36,532 bases of DNA from Schoenoplectus triqueter. Lineage: Eukaryota; Streptophyta; Magnoliopsida; Poales; Cyperaceae. The first letter of the stretch is position 1; each line of letters begins with the position of its first letter. A model generated the notes under the pieces. That model was not told the origin of the DNA. It made no database searches and saw only the letters and a list, made by a program, of their open reading frames with translations. Shown piece by piece: positions 1-9,719 of this stretch. The stretch covers positions 1-36,532 of the forward strand of contig CAXKVV010000098.1 of the NCBI GenBank assembly GCA_964058805.1, in the 5' to 3' direction. The position numbers and the translations under genes were made by a program.

Positions 1-439
1 ATTAATTCCCTATTTTCTTTTAAAATTTTGTTTTTCTTTTGCGCATCGTTCCAGTTCAATATCAAAACCTACCTAGCTGTGATATATTTTTAGAAATACT
101 CTCTTGTCATTTCCTGCTCTTTAGAAAACATGTCTATGCAGGTGATATATCAGTTCTTAATAAAAATATTGACTGTTCATTAGAAAGTACAATAACATTA
201 TTCTCCATGGAAAGTTCGCGTGTAGGGCTTTTCCTCCTATTTCTAGTCTCCCGAACGTCGAATTTTTGACCTCGACGAATATTTCTCGAATCACAAACTT
301 GTTACTATGGTTCGACTCGCTCTTCAAATGGATCAAAACATGCTTGTCCGTGTGAAAAATATCACAGGAGATCCTATACTGCTCCTGACAATAGCCCATC
401 GATGCGTGGCAGGATGATTGCTGACTGTTTTGTTCTTTT
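1..439. other. gene-free flank
   Basis: No convincing gene is seen. Short open frames on both strands have no recognisable motif. The stretch 200-400 is of more balanced composition than its surroundings, so it could be an old gene or transposon remnant, but nothing identifies it. Confidence 0.5.
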
Positions 440-809
440 AAGAAGGGATAACTTGATAATGGGTTATTATGATAATACTGACAATGAATTTAATTTGATA
501 AAATATAAAAAAATAAAAAAATAAAAAATTATATTTGTCTTCTTTTATTTATAAATTGATAGTGATTTAAATTTCATACAATTTCAATAATTTTTTTATT
601 AAATTTTATATAATTTATAATGACTTCAATGTAACTGTTTGGACCATCAAACATTAATGAATTGCATGAAATTTCAATCATTATCAATCTATAAGGAAAA
701 AAATCTATCTATAATTTTTTTTTCTATTTTTAAAATTTTTATTAAATTTATTTCAAAATTCGCTATCAAGGTAGTCAAAATAGTCATTGTCAAGTAACGA
801 TCCCTTCTT
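440..809. mobile_element. MITE-like element with ~50-bp terminal inverted repeats
   Basis: The left end AAGAAGGGATAACTTGATAA returns as an imperfect reverse complement at the right end, where the plus strand ends ...ACGATCCCTTCTT. The match continues inward for about 50 bp, as far as a shared GAATTT. The interior is AT-rich with no coding capacity, as in a non-autonomous DNA transposon. No clean target-site duplication is visible, so the superfamily is undecided. Confidence 0.6.
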
Positions 810-814
810 TTTGT

Positions 815-1075
815 TAGAGGTGATAAAATCTGACTTCTGCTCCATCCATCAGAATTTGTATCCGATCACACCTGATTTTAAAAAAAAAGTTAAATTAATT
901 CAACCTGAACAAAACCCAATCTGATTTGTCTAGGTTTGAAATCAAATGACCTTCAATTCAATCAAAATTAATTAAAATTCTACAAATATATCAATATATA
1001 AATTTATCCGATCCGAGTTCTTTATGAAAATCAAACTGACCCAATTCAATCTGATCCGCTCAATTATCACCTCTA
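815..1075. mobile_element. short hAT-type MITE
   Basis: The left end is TAGAGGTGATAA and the right end is TTATCACCTCTA, an exact 12-bp inverted repeat. The interior contains GATCC/CAATCTGA-like words similar to other hAT-type MITEs in this window. The flanking 8-mers are both T-rich but do not match well, so the target duplication is uncertain. Length is 261 bp. Confidence 0.6.
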
Positions 1076-1105
1076 TTTTTTAATAATGTGTAGTTTGTTT
1101 TTTAG

Positions 1106-1150
1106 GCTCTGGGAGGTGCCTTTTCTGCTGGGCTCCGATTAATTTACCAG
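1106..1150 (+). other. orphan mini-exon-like segment
   Basis: A 45-nt open segment reads ALGGAFSAGLRLIYQ. It is preceded by a good acceptor (pyrimidine tract then TTTTTTAG) and followed by a usable donor (CCAG/GTAAAA). The peptide has the Gly/Ala-rich look of a membrane segment. No other exon that would join to it was found with confidence. A GC-rich patch at 1285-1400 lies downstream and is open in two frames, but no consistent spliced product emerges. It could be a relic of a disrupted gene or chance; I do not recognise the family. Confidence 0.2.
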
Positions 1151-2273
1151 GTAAAAGAAATTCAAGATGTGGGCCGATAAAATTTTCATCATTAGAAATT
1201 CAAGCCTGAAGATCCTTTGCAAATATTGGAGATTATTTCGAGCAACGGAAAAAATTGAATTAAAGGGTCAACGCTTGGGTTTCTGGCTTTCGCCGCGACT
1301 GCAGCTATTGAGCGGCCGGCGGGGCGGTTGCGTATCTGTTCAAGCACATGAAGGGGCGGCGCATCCACCCGGCAACCGTGGTTTATCCCTCGGTGTCTAA
1401 TAAAATCCCCATTTGATGGTTGAGTAGGTAATTGCTGATAATTTAAGTTCCAAGATGTGTTGTTTTTGTTGTGTGGACTTGTGGAGTACGCTAGTTGTTT
1501 GAATCTCTCTCAGTTGTAATTGTTATTTGTGGTTTATTTTATGTGCAGTACAGTGAAGTTGTTGTTTTTTTTCTTATTAGAAGTGAATTATGGTAATTGA
1601 ACTTTATTTTCGTAAGTAGTTATTTTCAGAATCTTGAATGCAATTATTTTCATAAGTAGTAAATGATAATGTTTATTTAAATAAGACAATTCATTTAATA
1701 GTTATTTAGTTTTACAACGACGACACTTTTTTTAAGGCTTAAATTTGAAATTTACATTGGATATCGTCACAAATTATATAGGACTTAGGAGGTCGGTCCA
1801 TAAGTTGACAATCAATACAGTTAAATAAAGTGGAGTGAGCGAATGGTTCTGGATGTTAAATTTAAATAGTTAATTGAGTTAAATTTATTTACATTAAAAT
1901 TGCTTTACTTTATTCAACAAACTAAAAGTACTTAAAACAGTAACATGGTCCTTCCCCTCTTAAAATGTATCTGAGTCAAACCGACTAGTAAACAATATAA
2001 ATATGAGGACTTGCGTTTTCTCTAGGAAAAAAAAATACATTGAACTGGAAATTACGATTTATATTTTGGCTTCTTAATAACAAAAAAGTATCTGAAAATA
2101 TTTGTTAAATTTTATGCATGGTAGTTGGATTTAAATGTTAAAGCAAAATTTCACGAGACAAAAAATTAGTAGGCTCTGCATTCTGGAGAAAGGACAATCT
2201 TCGGCATCTCAGTTGTTAACATGCATCATATATCAACGGTTGTGCATTATCTAATGAAATCTCTCAAAACTAA
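1151..2273. other. non-coding stretch with a GC-rich patch
   Basis: Mostly AT-rich. The patch at about 1285-1400 is much richer in G+C and encodes short proline/glycine/arginine-rich frames on the plus strand. It may be an exon remnant. The rest shows nothing recognisable. Confidence 0.35.
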
Positions 2274-2745
2274 AGGGTGTCGATATCCTCATATAAATTA
2301 AAAAAAATCCGGTAGTTTATTAGATTCTCTTATAAATCTTGAAACAAATATATGGATCTTTTTCCTATTTGAATATTATATGATCTGAATTCAAATTTGT
2401 CATAAATTCATTAAAAAATATTATTTTTTATGTTTCCAAATTTTTCATAGAAAACAAATATATACTACATAAAGAAAATAAATTTTCTATATAATAAAAT
2501 TTATAATTATTATAATAAGCAAATTAATATTAATTAGATCATATTGAACTTTTGTAAAAAATGCCATAGAAGTAATTAAATTAATAATTAATATTAAATT
2601 ACGTATTATAATATAAATCGTATATATTTTTGTTAATGTTAGATATATTTTACTATTTTAAATATTTTGGGTATGATCATCCTGTATCTATTATATAAAA
2701 AAATTAATTCGCATTTATCCATATCGGATCCGTTGATCACACCTA
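2274..2745. mobile_element. possible degenerate hAT-like MITE
   Basis: The left boundary AGGGTGTCGAT and the right boundary GATCACACCTA resemble the degenerate ends of the hAT-type MITEs seen elsewhere in the window. The interior is AT-rich and non-coding. The terminal match is short and no target duplication is visible, so this is tentative. Confidence 0.3.
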
Positions 2746-3235
2746 TATACCTCAATGGCTCAATACCGCTCAAACGCTGCCGCACGCGTCAAACAAACCA
2801 TAATGATTGACTACAAATTTGTGACAAATGAAATAATGATCGCTAAAGGAGGCCGTTTTAAGGTCCTGAATCATCGGCCCAAGTCAGAAGCCTCACTGAA
2901 ATAAGGGATTTAAACAAGGATGCGACAGTGAGCGTGTCACGCATGCAAATAGTATCTTCTGGAGCGTTTTTTTACGTTTCTGAGTGAAGTACTTTTTATA
3001 TGAACTGTTCAATCATTTATTAATGGTTCTGATTTAATAATAATAAAAGTCCCCTATAAGAAAACACGAATTTTAATGTAGAGATTTTTATTATTGTTGA
3101 ATCATGACCGTTGATGAGTGATCAGATGGTTTATATGAAAAATGCTCCACTCTGGAGCACAAAAAAATGCTCCAAAGGATACCCTTCCGTCATGTATGTG
3201 CGCATTCGTACGGGCGCAATGCACAGACACACCTC
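2746..3235. other. intergenic, no gene seen
   Basis: No coding signal. A short hairpin word, TGCTCCACTCTGGAGCA, lies near 3143 and its right arm recurs once just after. Nothing else stands out. Confidence 0.4.
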
Positions 3236-3650
3236 TAGAGGTGGCAGAACCCGACCCGAGAAACCTGTCCGACCCGATATGACTTATAACCCAAAATAAT
3301 CTGATACTGAACGACCCGATACCCAATCCAACCCGACCCAAAACCCGAAATGACCCAACATTAGATGACCCGATACCCGATCCAAAACCTGAAATGACAT
3401 AACATTAGATGACCCGATACCCGACCCAACCTGACCTGATATGACCCGAAATTCGAAATGACCCGATAGGCCAATACTAGATGATCCGATACCCGACCAG
3501 ATCTGATATGACCTGAAACTCGAAATGACCTGACACTAGATGACCCGATACCTGACCCGACCCGATCTGATATTACCCGAGACCCGAAATGACCCGACAC
3601 TAGATGATCCGATACTCGATCTAACCCGACCTGATATGACCCGACAGTAA
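3236..3650. repeat. GACCCGA-rich imperfect tandem repeat, probable decayed hAT-type MITE
   Basis: The block opens with TAGAGGTGGCAGAACCCGAC, the same end motif as the MITE at 15617-15941. It then runs through many variants of GACCCGATACCCGACC and CTAGATGACCCGATA, with the latter recurring about every 45-70 bp. The open frames across it on the minus strand only translate the repeat (GSGRVSGH-like strings) and are not genes. No matching right terminus or target duplication was found. Confidence 0.6.
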
Positions 3651-4080
3651 AATTTTCATAATTATGATTAGACCTTGAATGAATTATGAAAGCATTATCT
3701 CTAAGTTTCAGCTTACGCTCTTAGTGACTGAGATGTGACCTGCGTGAATCTCATGCAACCCGCCGGATTGCCTCTACGCACCTCTAAAGGCTCTAACACG
3801 TCTTCACCCATTTTTTTTCTTTTTCTTTATATATATTGTCTCCATCCAGTTCCAATTTTGTTTTTCTACCACGCAGTGACGCGCTGCAAACAATTGAAGC
3901 CGTCAGATGACTAAAGAGATTCGTGCACACAGATGGATCCCTTACGAAGCACCAATCGTGCCTCGAACAGCGTAGTGCAGCACGTCAGTGGATCTGCTTC
4001 CATCCAGTTCTCCATCATCTCTCTTGTCATTCCACATGTTCATCGTCTCTCTCTAAATTCTCTCTGACTTGGACTTGACT
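3651..4080. other. promoter-like but gene-free region
   Basis: A TATA-like word TTTATATATATTG lies near 3826-3838, with CT-rich leader-like sequence after it (3985-4070). No reading frame follows; the sequence runs into repeats. It may be a remnant of a gene 5' region. Confidence 0.25.
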
Positions 4081-4081
4081 T

Positions 4082-4235
4082 CAGCAGCGGAGCCACATAC
4101 GCATTGATGAATGTAAATGACGGACTTTACAAAGTTACTTGATAAATGTATATAATTTGATTAATATTTTTTAAAATTAGTATAAAATATATATAATAAC
4201 AGAACTGAATTTTATTTCTCCTTCGTCACTGCTCG
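4082..4235. mobile_element. possible short MITE (GCAGCGGAGCCAC end)
   Basis: The left end GCAGCGGAGCCAC is partly complementary to the right end CTTCGTCACTGC. The interior is AT-rich and 154 bp long in total. Ends of the AGCGGAGCCAC type are common on short plant transposons. The match is imperfect and no target duplication is clear. Confidence 0.35.
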
Positions 4236-4299
4236 ATTTTATCCGGTCCAAAACTCATAATCATCAATGCAAGTTCCTTTACGCGCTAAACAGCCGACC

Positions 4300-5168
4300 A
4301 ATGCCCGTGCCAGTGTGTGCGAGGCAGGTTTAGAATCTTGAATTTGAGCCCTTTTTAAAAGATCCAGGACATACTTTTGTTGAGATAGATAAGCTCTGAG
4401 ATGTCGACTTGACCTCTATACAAAGAAAATAATGCAATGTTCCAAAGTCCTTAATGACAAACCGGGTTTGAAGTTGAGTGATAATTCCCAAAATAAGTTC
4501 AGAGGTGGATTTGGTTATAATGATGCCATCCACGTAAACAAGTATAATGACAGTTTGATTTTGAGAATTAAGGGTGAATAAGGAAGGATCATACCTAGAA
4601 ACATGAAACTCGAGAGAGAAGAAAAGCATTCAATGTTTGAAACCAAGGGCGTTGGGACTATTTTAACCCATAGAGCACTTTGGAGAGGAGGCACACATGA
4701 TCAGGGGCAGCAGAATTGTGGAAGCCGGGTGGTTGCTCCATGAAAATCATTTCGTGTAAATCCTCATGTAAAAACGCATTTTGCACATCTAATTGCTTGA
4801 TAGCCAACTGTTGTGTAATGCTAGAGAGAGTACAAGCCGAATTGTAGTGGGTCGTATGACAAGGCAGAATGTTTTAAAATAATCGACTCATTCTTCTTGA
4901 CTATAGCCCTTGGCGACAAGCCGGGCTTTATATTGATCAATTGATCCATCCGCATGGCGCTTGATTCTGTAAATCCATTTGCAACCTACAATGTTGTGAT
5001 TGGCAGGACGGGCAACCATGGTCCAGCTTGAATTGGCAGCGAGGGCTTGAATTTCCTTAGACATGGCATCCTGCCACTGAGGTAATGCTTGTGCTCGACG
5101 AAAAGTCGTGGGTTCAGTTTCAGTAGAAGGTGTGGAGTGAAGAGAAATGCCACTGAGGTAATGTTTGG
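4300..5168 (-). pseudogene. broken Ty1/Copia polyprotein fragment (reverse transcriptase)
   Basis: On the minus strand the sequence reads as the N-terminal two thirds of a Copia reverse transcriptase. Visible family motifs in order are W..AM..EI.AL, a KWIY.IK..ADG block, YKARLVAKGYSQ, RLVLSLAL, QLDVQNAFLH, a QPPGF block, VLYGLK, ILVYVDG and KDFGTLHYFL. It is dead. There are in-frame stops at 4888-4890 and 4658-4660, frame changes near 4800, 4622 and 4385, and the catalytic YVDD is YVDG. Gag, protease, integrase and RNase H are absent, and the fragment lies only about 20-60 bp from a primer-binding site and LTR. This is an internally deleted, 3'-truncated retrotransposon relic. The family assignment is secure; exact boundaries are approximate. 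Confidence 0.9.
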
Positions 5169-5184
5169 CGGCTGAGCTTCTAAG

Positions 5185-5196
5185 GCTCTGATACTA
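5185..5196 (-). other. retrotransposon primer-binding site
   Basis: The minus strand reads TAGTATCAGAGC, one mismatch from TGGTATCAGAGC, the sequence complementary to initiator tRNA-Met that plant Copia elements use to prime reverse transcription. It sits immediately after the LTR end, as expected. Confidence 0.8.
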
Positions 5197-5199
5197 TTT

Positions 5200-5368
5200 T
5201 GATTTGACAGTTTTGTATATTCATTATGTATATTTCTCTCTTTCAATTACAAGTAGTGTGCTGTTTATATAGTAAGTGAATAAAGGAACAGCCCTAATTA
5301 CAATTATGCTAGAAGACAGAAAATAAAAGCTGCTATTCTATTATATTGTAAGATAAGACAAAATGACA
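5200..5368 (-). repeat. 5' LTR of the Copia relic
   Basis: On the minus strand a ~169-bp segment starts TGTCATTTTG, contains a TATA box (ACTATATAAACAG) and ends ...GTCAAATCA, three bases before the primer-binding site. This matches the short TG...CA LTRs of plant Copia elements. No second LTR was found on the other side, so the 5' boundary is inferred from the TG start alone. Confidence 0.65.
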
Positions 5369-6037
5369 AAACGATTTCTCCTGTGACTGTGAGTATCATG
5401 CCAGTAAACGAGTGAGAGTAGTGTAGCCTGCTTCTCCATTTCAATTATCTCGGGTGATCTCCAGTTGGTCCTTAACAACTTTGCTTTTGTACCCCAGTAT
5501 AGAGTCGAAAAATGTGAACAGTGAAACTAAGTCCTCGGATCTGAGACGTCAGATTAGAAGTACGCTGATCCGATCCGTCCAACAAATATGGTTTTCCAGA
5601 GATATCTGTTGTAGAGAATTCTGGTACTTTCCTGTTCTCTCACCATCCATCTTATTGACCTTCTAATTTATCACAGATGTCTTATGTCGAACTCTCAAAC
5701 CCAAATAAAGGAAGATGTACATGACACCACATCAATTTCGTTGAATGAACCAAACATGAGTTTGATTATTTAATATAATGTAATGAATGAATGATAAGAA
5801 AATGTCAGCAATATCTAATTTAACTGAATTTGAAGTACAGCATTTACATACAAGAAAAGCTTGAGCACAGTTTAATTTGGGCTTATTGCAAGGGGAAAAA
5901 AATTATCTTCATCGAAGGACATTAAGAAGGTCAAGATATAAAATACCGTCTTCTTAAAAAAAATGAAAAACATTGGGTGCATGTATGCCAAGATACTTCA
6001 TAAATTAAGAAAGCTTGAGAAACAGTAAAACACAAAC
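5369..6037. other. intergenic, no gene seen
   Basis: Short open frames only, without recognisable motifs. The part from 5440 to 5660 is less AT-rich than its surroundings. Confidence 0.4.
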
Positions 6038-6090
6038 CTGTTGTTGTCTTTCCGGACTCCTTGGGCCTTGGCAAACTCCAGATTAATTGC
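6038..6090 (-). other. exon-like segment ending in a splice donor
   Basis: The minus strand reads NLEFAKAQGVRKDNNR with no stop. It ends in CAACAG/GTTTGTG, a plausible plant donor. Amino-acid composition looks protein-like, but the upstream acceptor is poor and I do not recognise the family. It lies downstream, in the minus direction, of the terminal-exon-like segment at 6323-6384, so the two do not form one simple gene. Confidence 0.2.
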
Positions 6091-6222
6091 AGTATATACT
6101 ATTAGAGTTATTGAAGTTGGTTTATATCTTTCAACGAGTCAAAGGTAATTACTGGTTTTTCATCTGAAAATTTCCATAGATGAGAGAACTACTATTGTCT
6201 GAGAACCTCATTCCAGATGCCA

Positions 6223-6228
6223 TTTATT
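6223..6228 (-). promoter_or_regulatory. candidate poly(A) signal AATAAA
   Basis: AATAAA on the minus strand lies about 95 nt after the stop codon of the exon-like segment 6323-6384, a normal distance for a plant 3' UTR. Confidence 0.3.
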
Positions 6229-6322
6229 GCACAAAATTACGTCTAAATTAAAAAAAAAATTCATTACACTTGACAGCAAAGGGACTTTCTGATAAATCTG
6301 TCCCTCTGTCCGTAAGCCTGCT

Positions 6323-6384
6323 TTATTCGGTGGGCTTCTGAGAAATCTCGGTTTGCAATTTCTCAGCACGGAGTTCATTTAAGG
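6323..6384 (-). other. isolated 3'-terminal-exon-like segment
   Basis: On the minus strand, after an acceptor-like TTCTAAACAG, the sequence is open in one frame as LNELRAEKLQTEISQKPTE followed by TAA. The charged, helix-prone peptide, the acceptor, the stop and an AATAAA about 95 nt further on together look like the last exon of a gene. No upstream exons could be linked. The preceding frame (6389-6589) is in the same register but separated by a TAA and shows no known motif. It may be the tail of a decayed or truncated gene. I do not recognise it. Confidence 0.3.
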
Positions 6385-6389
6385 CTGTT

Positions 6390-7360
6390 TAGAATTTAAG
6401 GTCTGTTAATGAAATGCACTGTACATCGTACATGCGTAAAGACTTGAGAGATGGTGCAACGGTAATAAATGGGCCGGATCGAGCAATAAATGATATCGTG
6501 ATTCGTGTAAGATCTGCTAGTGGATTGGCCGTAGAATCCAGAAAGCAGTAACGTACACTGACGAGGTCAGAAAAATCATTGAGGGTCAAAATTTTTTATA
6601 ATATTTATAATATTTATTAAATTACATTTATCATCGTATATTATATGCAAATTTAATATAAGTTATCAAGAAATCAATTCATTATAATAAAATCATAAAA
6701 TTAATATTTAAAAATGTTAATGATTCATAATAATAAATATAATTGATTATGAAATATCACGAGAGATATGTCATAAAGATATTGAGGAGGTGATAGACAC
6801 TTTTTTTTTATTATAAAAAAAATTCTTAGTTTTACCGATTGTTCTATTAGATATATCTTCAAGAGATAATATATTTCTTATATAAATTTACAACAAAACC
6901 CCCATCCTCCCTGATAACAGTGTTACCGAGGATGATCACAAATATTTGGTCGGCCCACCCACTTTGGTTAATACGGTGAAAATATAACCTAAACTTTTGC
7001 TATCAATACATTCTAAAAAATTAATAGTTAGAGAGTTTGATGGATAGTTAGAGAGTTTTGCTATCAATACATCCTAAACTTTTAGCACGTAACGGAGCTA
7101 AAAAAGGTTTATTGAGGATTTGAGAGTTTGATGGAGTGGGTACACCACGTATGTAGCAAGTTCATGGAGAAAAGCATTTCACACATGTGCTAACTCCATG
7201 AGATGATTCAACTTTACTGAGTGCGTGGAATGTAGATCTCTAATTTTTCATCTCATTTACTTTTAATATTTAATTTTGATTTTACTTTTATTTAAGTATA
7301 AAAATTTCGATTTAGTTAGATAGAGGTTTGGAGAGATTGGATCTAATCTGAGCCACACAA
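6390..7360. other. intergenic with small internal duplications
   Basis: No gene seen. Around 6990-7120 the phrases GTTAGAGAGTTTGATGG and GCTATCAATACATyCTAAA each occur twice, a local duplication. Confidence 0.4.
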
Positions 7361-7369
7361 ATATAAGAA
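7361..7369. repeat. left 9-bp target-site duplication of MULE
   Basis: ATATAAGAA immediately precedes the element and is repeated exactly at 8715-8723. Confidence 0.9.
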
Positions 7370-8714
7370 GGGGAAAATAATTTTGTGCCACTTCAAAATT
7401 TCAAAATTAGCAAAATACCACTCTAAATTTTTATCTTAGTCTATTGCCACTCTAAAATCAATTTATTAAACTTTTTGCCACAAACATACAATTGTGATAA
7501 TATTTTAATTTAAAAAGTCAATATTTATACATATTTTTTAGTATTTCCGTTTTTGCCCTTATCCCTTTTCCTCCGATATGTGAATCCTCCAAATTGAAGG
7601 AAGCCCAGAGTGACAGCGTTCAAATGGGAGTTTTGATAATTGGATTGTGGCATTCGGATTTCTTCATTACATTCATTCTTACAGATGGCATGTCGAGATT
7701 TTCCTTGGAAGTTCTTCAGTTTGCTCTCTTGAGATTGCATTTTTTTGAAGGCACGTTTATATATTTTTCACGAGAAAGTGTTCAGGAACCTTACCTTTAT
7801 GGATTACCATACTATAGTATAGAGTATAGAGTAATTGCATTTATTTCACTTGTGATCACATCGCTTCCTGCTTCCATTTTTGGTAATTTATTTTCTATTT
7901 GGTTACGCTATGTTTGTGAACCAGGTAAGTTTTGTTTCTCAATGCAGTTGCTTATCAGTTATAAATAATTTATTTATATCTCTGTGTTAGATAGAGAGTT
8001 CAACTGGATGGTCGGATCCAAATTATTAAACGAACTGTTAAGTTAATGAGCCGATTTTAAACTTGTCCTGACTTAATTCGATTCTGCTCAAATCATTTAC
8101 CGCCCTACTTGTGAGAAGGCAAATAAAAATATATATGATAGAACAATGGTGAGCGTGGATCCATTGACTGATCTAACTCAAACGCTATAATTTCGGATGA
8201 TGCATGAAGAGTCAGAAATCTGAAAGATACTTCATGGAAGTTCTACGCACAAAGCAGAAAACAAATTTCTTAATCAGAGAGGGTACTTCAATCTATTCTC
8301 AAAAGATTTTATTTCCAATTCCTGAAGTGCCATAATTAACTTCAAGCTCCAGTACAAGATAAGATTACCACAAAATCAGTGAATTATGAAGCTTTTATTG
8401 TGGCCAACACCAGTGAAAGCAGGCAGGGACTTCAAAGACGTTATAAGCATGAGAGGTAAACCGGATCGATATCTGAAAACAACCACATTCTTAACAAGTG
8501 TACCAAATATTGAGTTTTTGTATCTTCAGCTGTGTATCAGAAACTATTTATTTTATCTGATTGGAGGCATTTTCATCAATACAAATAATTTATGTATTTT
8601 TGTGTAATAATTATACATGTTTATAATAGTTGTGGCAAAAAAACTAAATAAATCAATTTTGGAGTGACAATAAACTAAGATAAAAATTTGAGGTGGTATT
8701 TTACTAATTTCCCC
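7370..8714. mobile_element. Mutator-like element (MULE) with long TIRs, Pack-MULE candidate
   Basis: A 1345-bp element has ends GGGGAAAATAA... and ...ACTAATTTCCCC. The terminal inverted repeats are about 90-120 bp: the words CAAAATACCACTCTAAATTT and TTTTTGCCACAA on the left return in reverse complement on the right. The left arm has about 30 extra bases near the tip. It is flanked by a perfect 9-bp duplication (ATATAAGAA), which is diagnostic of Mutator-like elements. No transposase is present, so it is non-autonomous. The interior is of mixed composition, includes an exon-like open frame ending in a consensus splice donor, and is probably host-derived. Confidence 0.85.
7594..7924 (+). pseudogene. 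gene fragment carried inside the MULE (possible OSCA/CSC1-like membrane protein piece)
   Basis: This open frame lies between the MULE arms and ends at a consensus donor CCAG/GTAAGT (donor at 7925), which suggests a captured exon with the start of its intron. The peptide is hydrophobic with at least two membrane-like stretches. From memory, the segment FFITFILTDG followed by SLEVLQ, and later LPYY...YRVIAF, resembles the DUF221/RSN1_7TM region of plant OSCA/CSC1-like channels, but this is a weak recollection and not an alignment. There is no transit or signal peptide, and the frame is only about 110 codons against more than 700 for that family, so it cannot be functional as a channel. It could also be unrelated sequence that is open by chance. 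Confidence 0.35.
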
Positions 8715-8723
8715 ATATAAGAA
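8715..8723. repeat. right 9-bp target-site duplication of MULE
   Basis: ATATAAGAA follows directly after the terminal CCCC and is identical to 7361-7369. Confidence 0.9.
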
Positions 8724-8919
8724 CGGATGAGATTTTCATTACTCTACGGTAGACTTCAGAATCCTGACAATATTAATTCGTTCTATGGAGTGATTAGTGA
8801 GGAAGGGGGCTGCTGAATCGATGTGAATTCACCAGATTCGGAAAAAAAAAAATTGGAAGTAAAAGAAACTCTCCTCAGATAAGCTGAGAGAGAGATGTAA
8901 CGAGAGATGTAGCTGAGAG

Positions 8920-9330
8920 CTCCCCGGAGCCCCCCACGCCCCTTTCCCCGGAGCCCCCGCCCCCTCCCCCGCGAGGCCGGGCGCCATGCTGCCCGGAGCC
9001 CCCGCCCCCTCCCCGCGAGGCCGGGCGCCATGCTGCCCGGAGCCTCCGACCCCTCCCCGCGAGGCCGGGCGCCCATGCTGCCCGGAGCCTCCGACCCCTC
9101 CCCCGCGAGGCCCGGCGCCCATGCTGCCCGGAGCCTCCGACCCCTCCCCAGCGAGGCCGGGCGCCCATGCTGCCCGGAGCGAGCCTCCGACCCCTCCCCC
9201 GTGAGGCCGGGCGCCCATGCTGCCCGGAGCCTCCGATCCCTCCCCCGCGAGGCCGGGCGCCATGCAGCCCGCAGCCCCCGCCGCTCCCCACGAGACCAGG
9301 CGCTCTGCTGCCCGGACCCCGCACCCCTAG
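8920..9330. repeat. GC-rich 45-bp minisatellite
   Basis: About nine tandem units of the type GCCATGCTGCCCGGAGCC...CCCTCCCCCGCGAGGCCGGGC occur. The ATGCTGCCCGG phase point recurs at 8986, 9030, 9075, 9121, 9167 and 9217, with a variant at 9262, so the period is 44-50 bp. The block is extremely G+C and CpG rich in an otherwise AT-rich window. Because the unit length varies and is not a fixed multiple of 3, the long proline/alanine/glycine frames it opens on both strands change register between units and are not credible proteins. Confidence 0.9.
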
Positions 9331-9452
9331 CCCCTAAAATTTAACTTTCACTCTGCCACTTGTGCAGGTGGGTAGGCCGACACTCCTCCAAAGTGCAATG
9401 GAGGCACCGACCTGTCCAAATTTGTGTCTCCACTGCAGGTTCCTATCCCTCT

Positions 9453-9460
9453 TTTATAAG
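9453..9460 (+). promoter_or_regulatory. candidate TATA box
   Basis: TTTATAAG within a less AT-rich, promoter-like stretch, about 170 bp before the ATG at 9629. Support is positional only. Confidence 0.3.
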
Positions 9461-9628
9461 TGCGCGAGCGTATCTTCCTTGCATATTTTGTTGTTGTGGG
9501 ACTAAGGAGCGAGAATATGAATAGATGAAACCGGTCGCGTTCTTATCCAGAGGATCAAATCAGACGATCCAATTCGAACGAGAATTACTGCTGCGACTAC
9601 GAGTGTGGAGCATTCTAGTTAGTCGCTA

Positions 9629-9719
9629 ATGGCGTCGACCAGTGCACTAACAATTCCTATTTCAAATATTTTCGGTTCATGAAATTACTCCAAAGATTCG
9701 GCGTTCTCCTCTCCGTTCA
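9629..9719 (+). pseudogene. aborted first-exon-like segment
   Basis: An ATG in good context (TAATGGCG) opens MASTSALTIPISNIFGS, which has the Ser/Thr-rich look of a plastid transit peptide, but it stops at TGA (9680-9682). An overlapping ATG at 9679 opens MKLLQRFGVLLSV, which runs into a strong donor, GTGAGT at 9720. A TATA-like box lies about 170 bp upstream. This could be the first exon of a gene lost by mutation and transposon insertion, or a short upstream frame in a 5' UTR. No continuation could be assembled with confidence. Confidence 0.25.

Noticed and set aside
3102..3600. Minus-strand frames with RVGSGIGS-like repeats
   Set aside because: Simple translation of the GACCCGA-type repeat; no start context, no domain.
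4986..5246. 86-codon minus-strand frame starting MKERN
   Set aside because: Wrong frame across the Copia reverse transcriptase, primer-binding site and LTR.
8783..9344. Long overlapping frames (70-150 codons) on both strands, rich in Pro, Ala, Gly and Arg
   Set aside because: They are translations of the GC-rich 45-bp minisatellite. Unit lengths of 44-50 bp shift the frame between units and all frames stay open because the repeat lacks A/T for stops.
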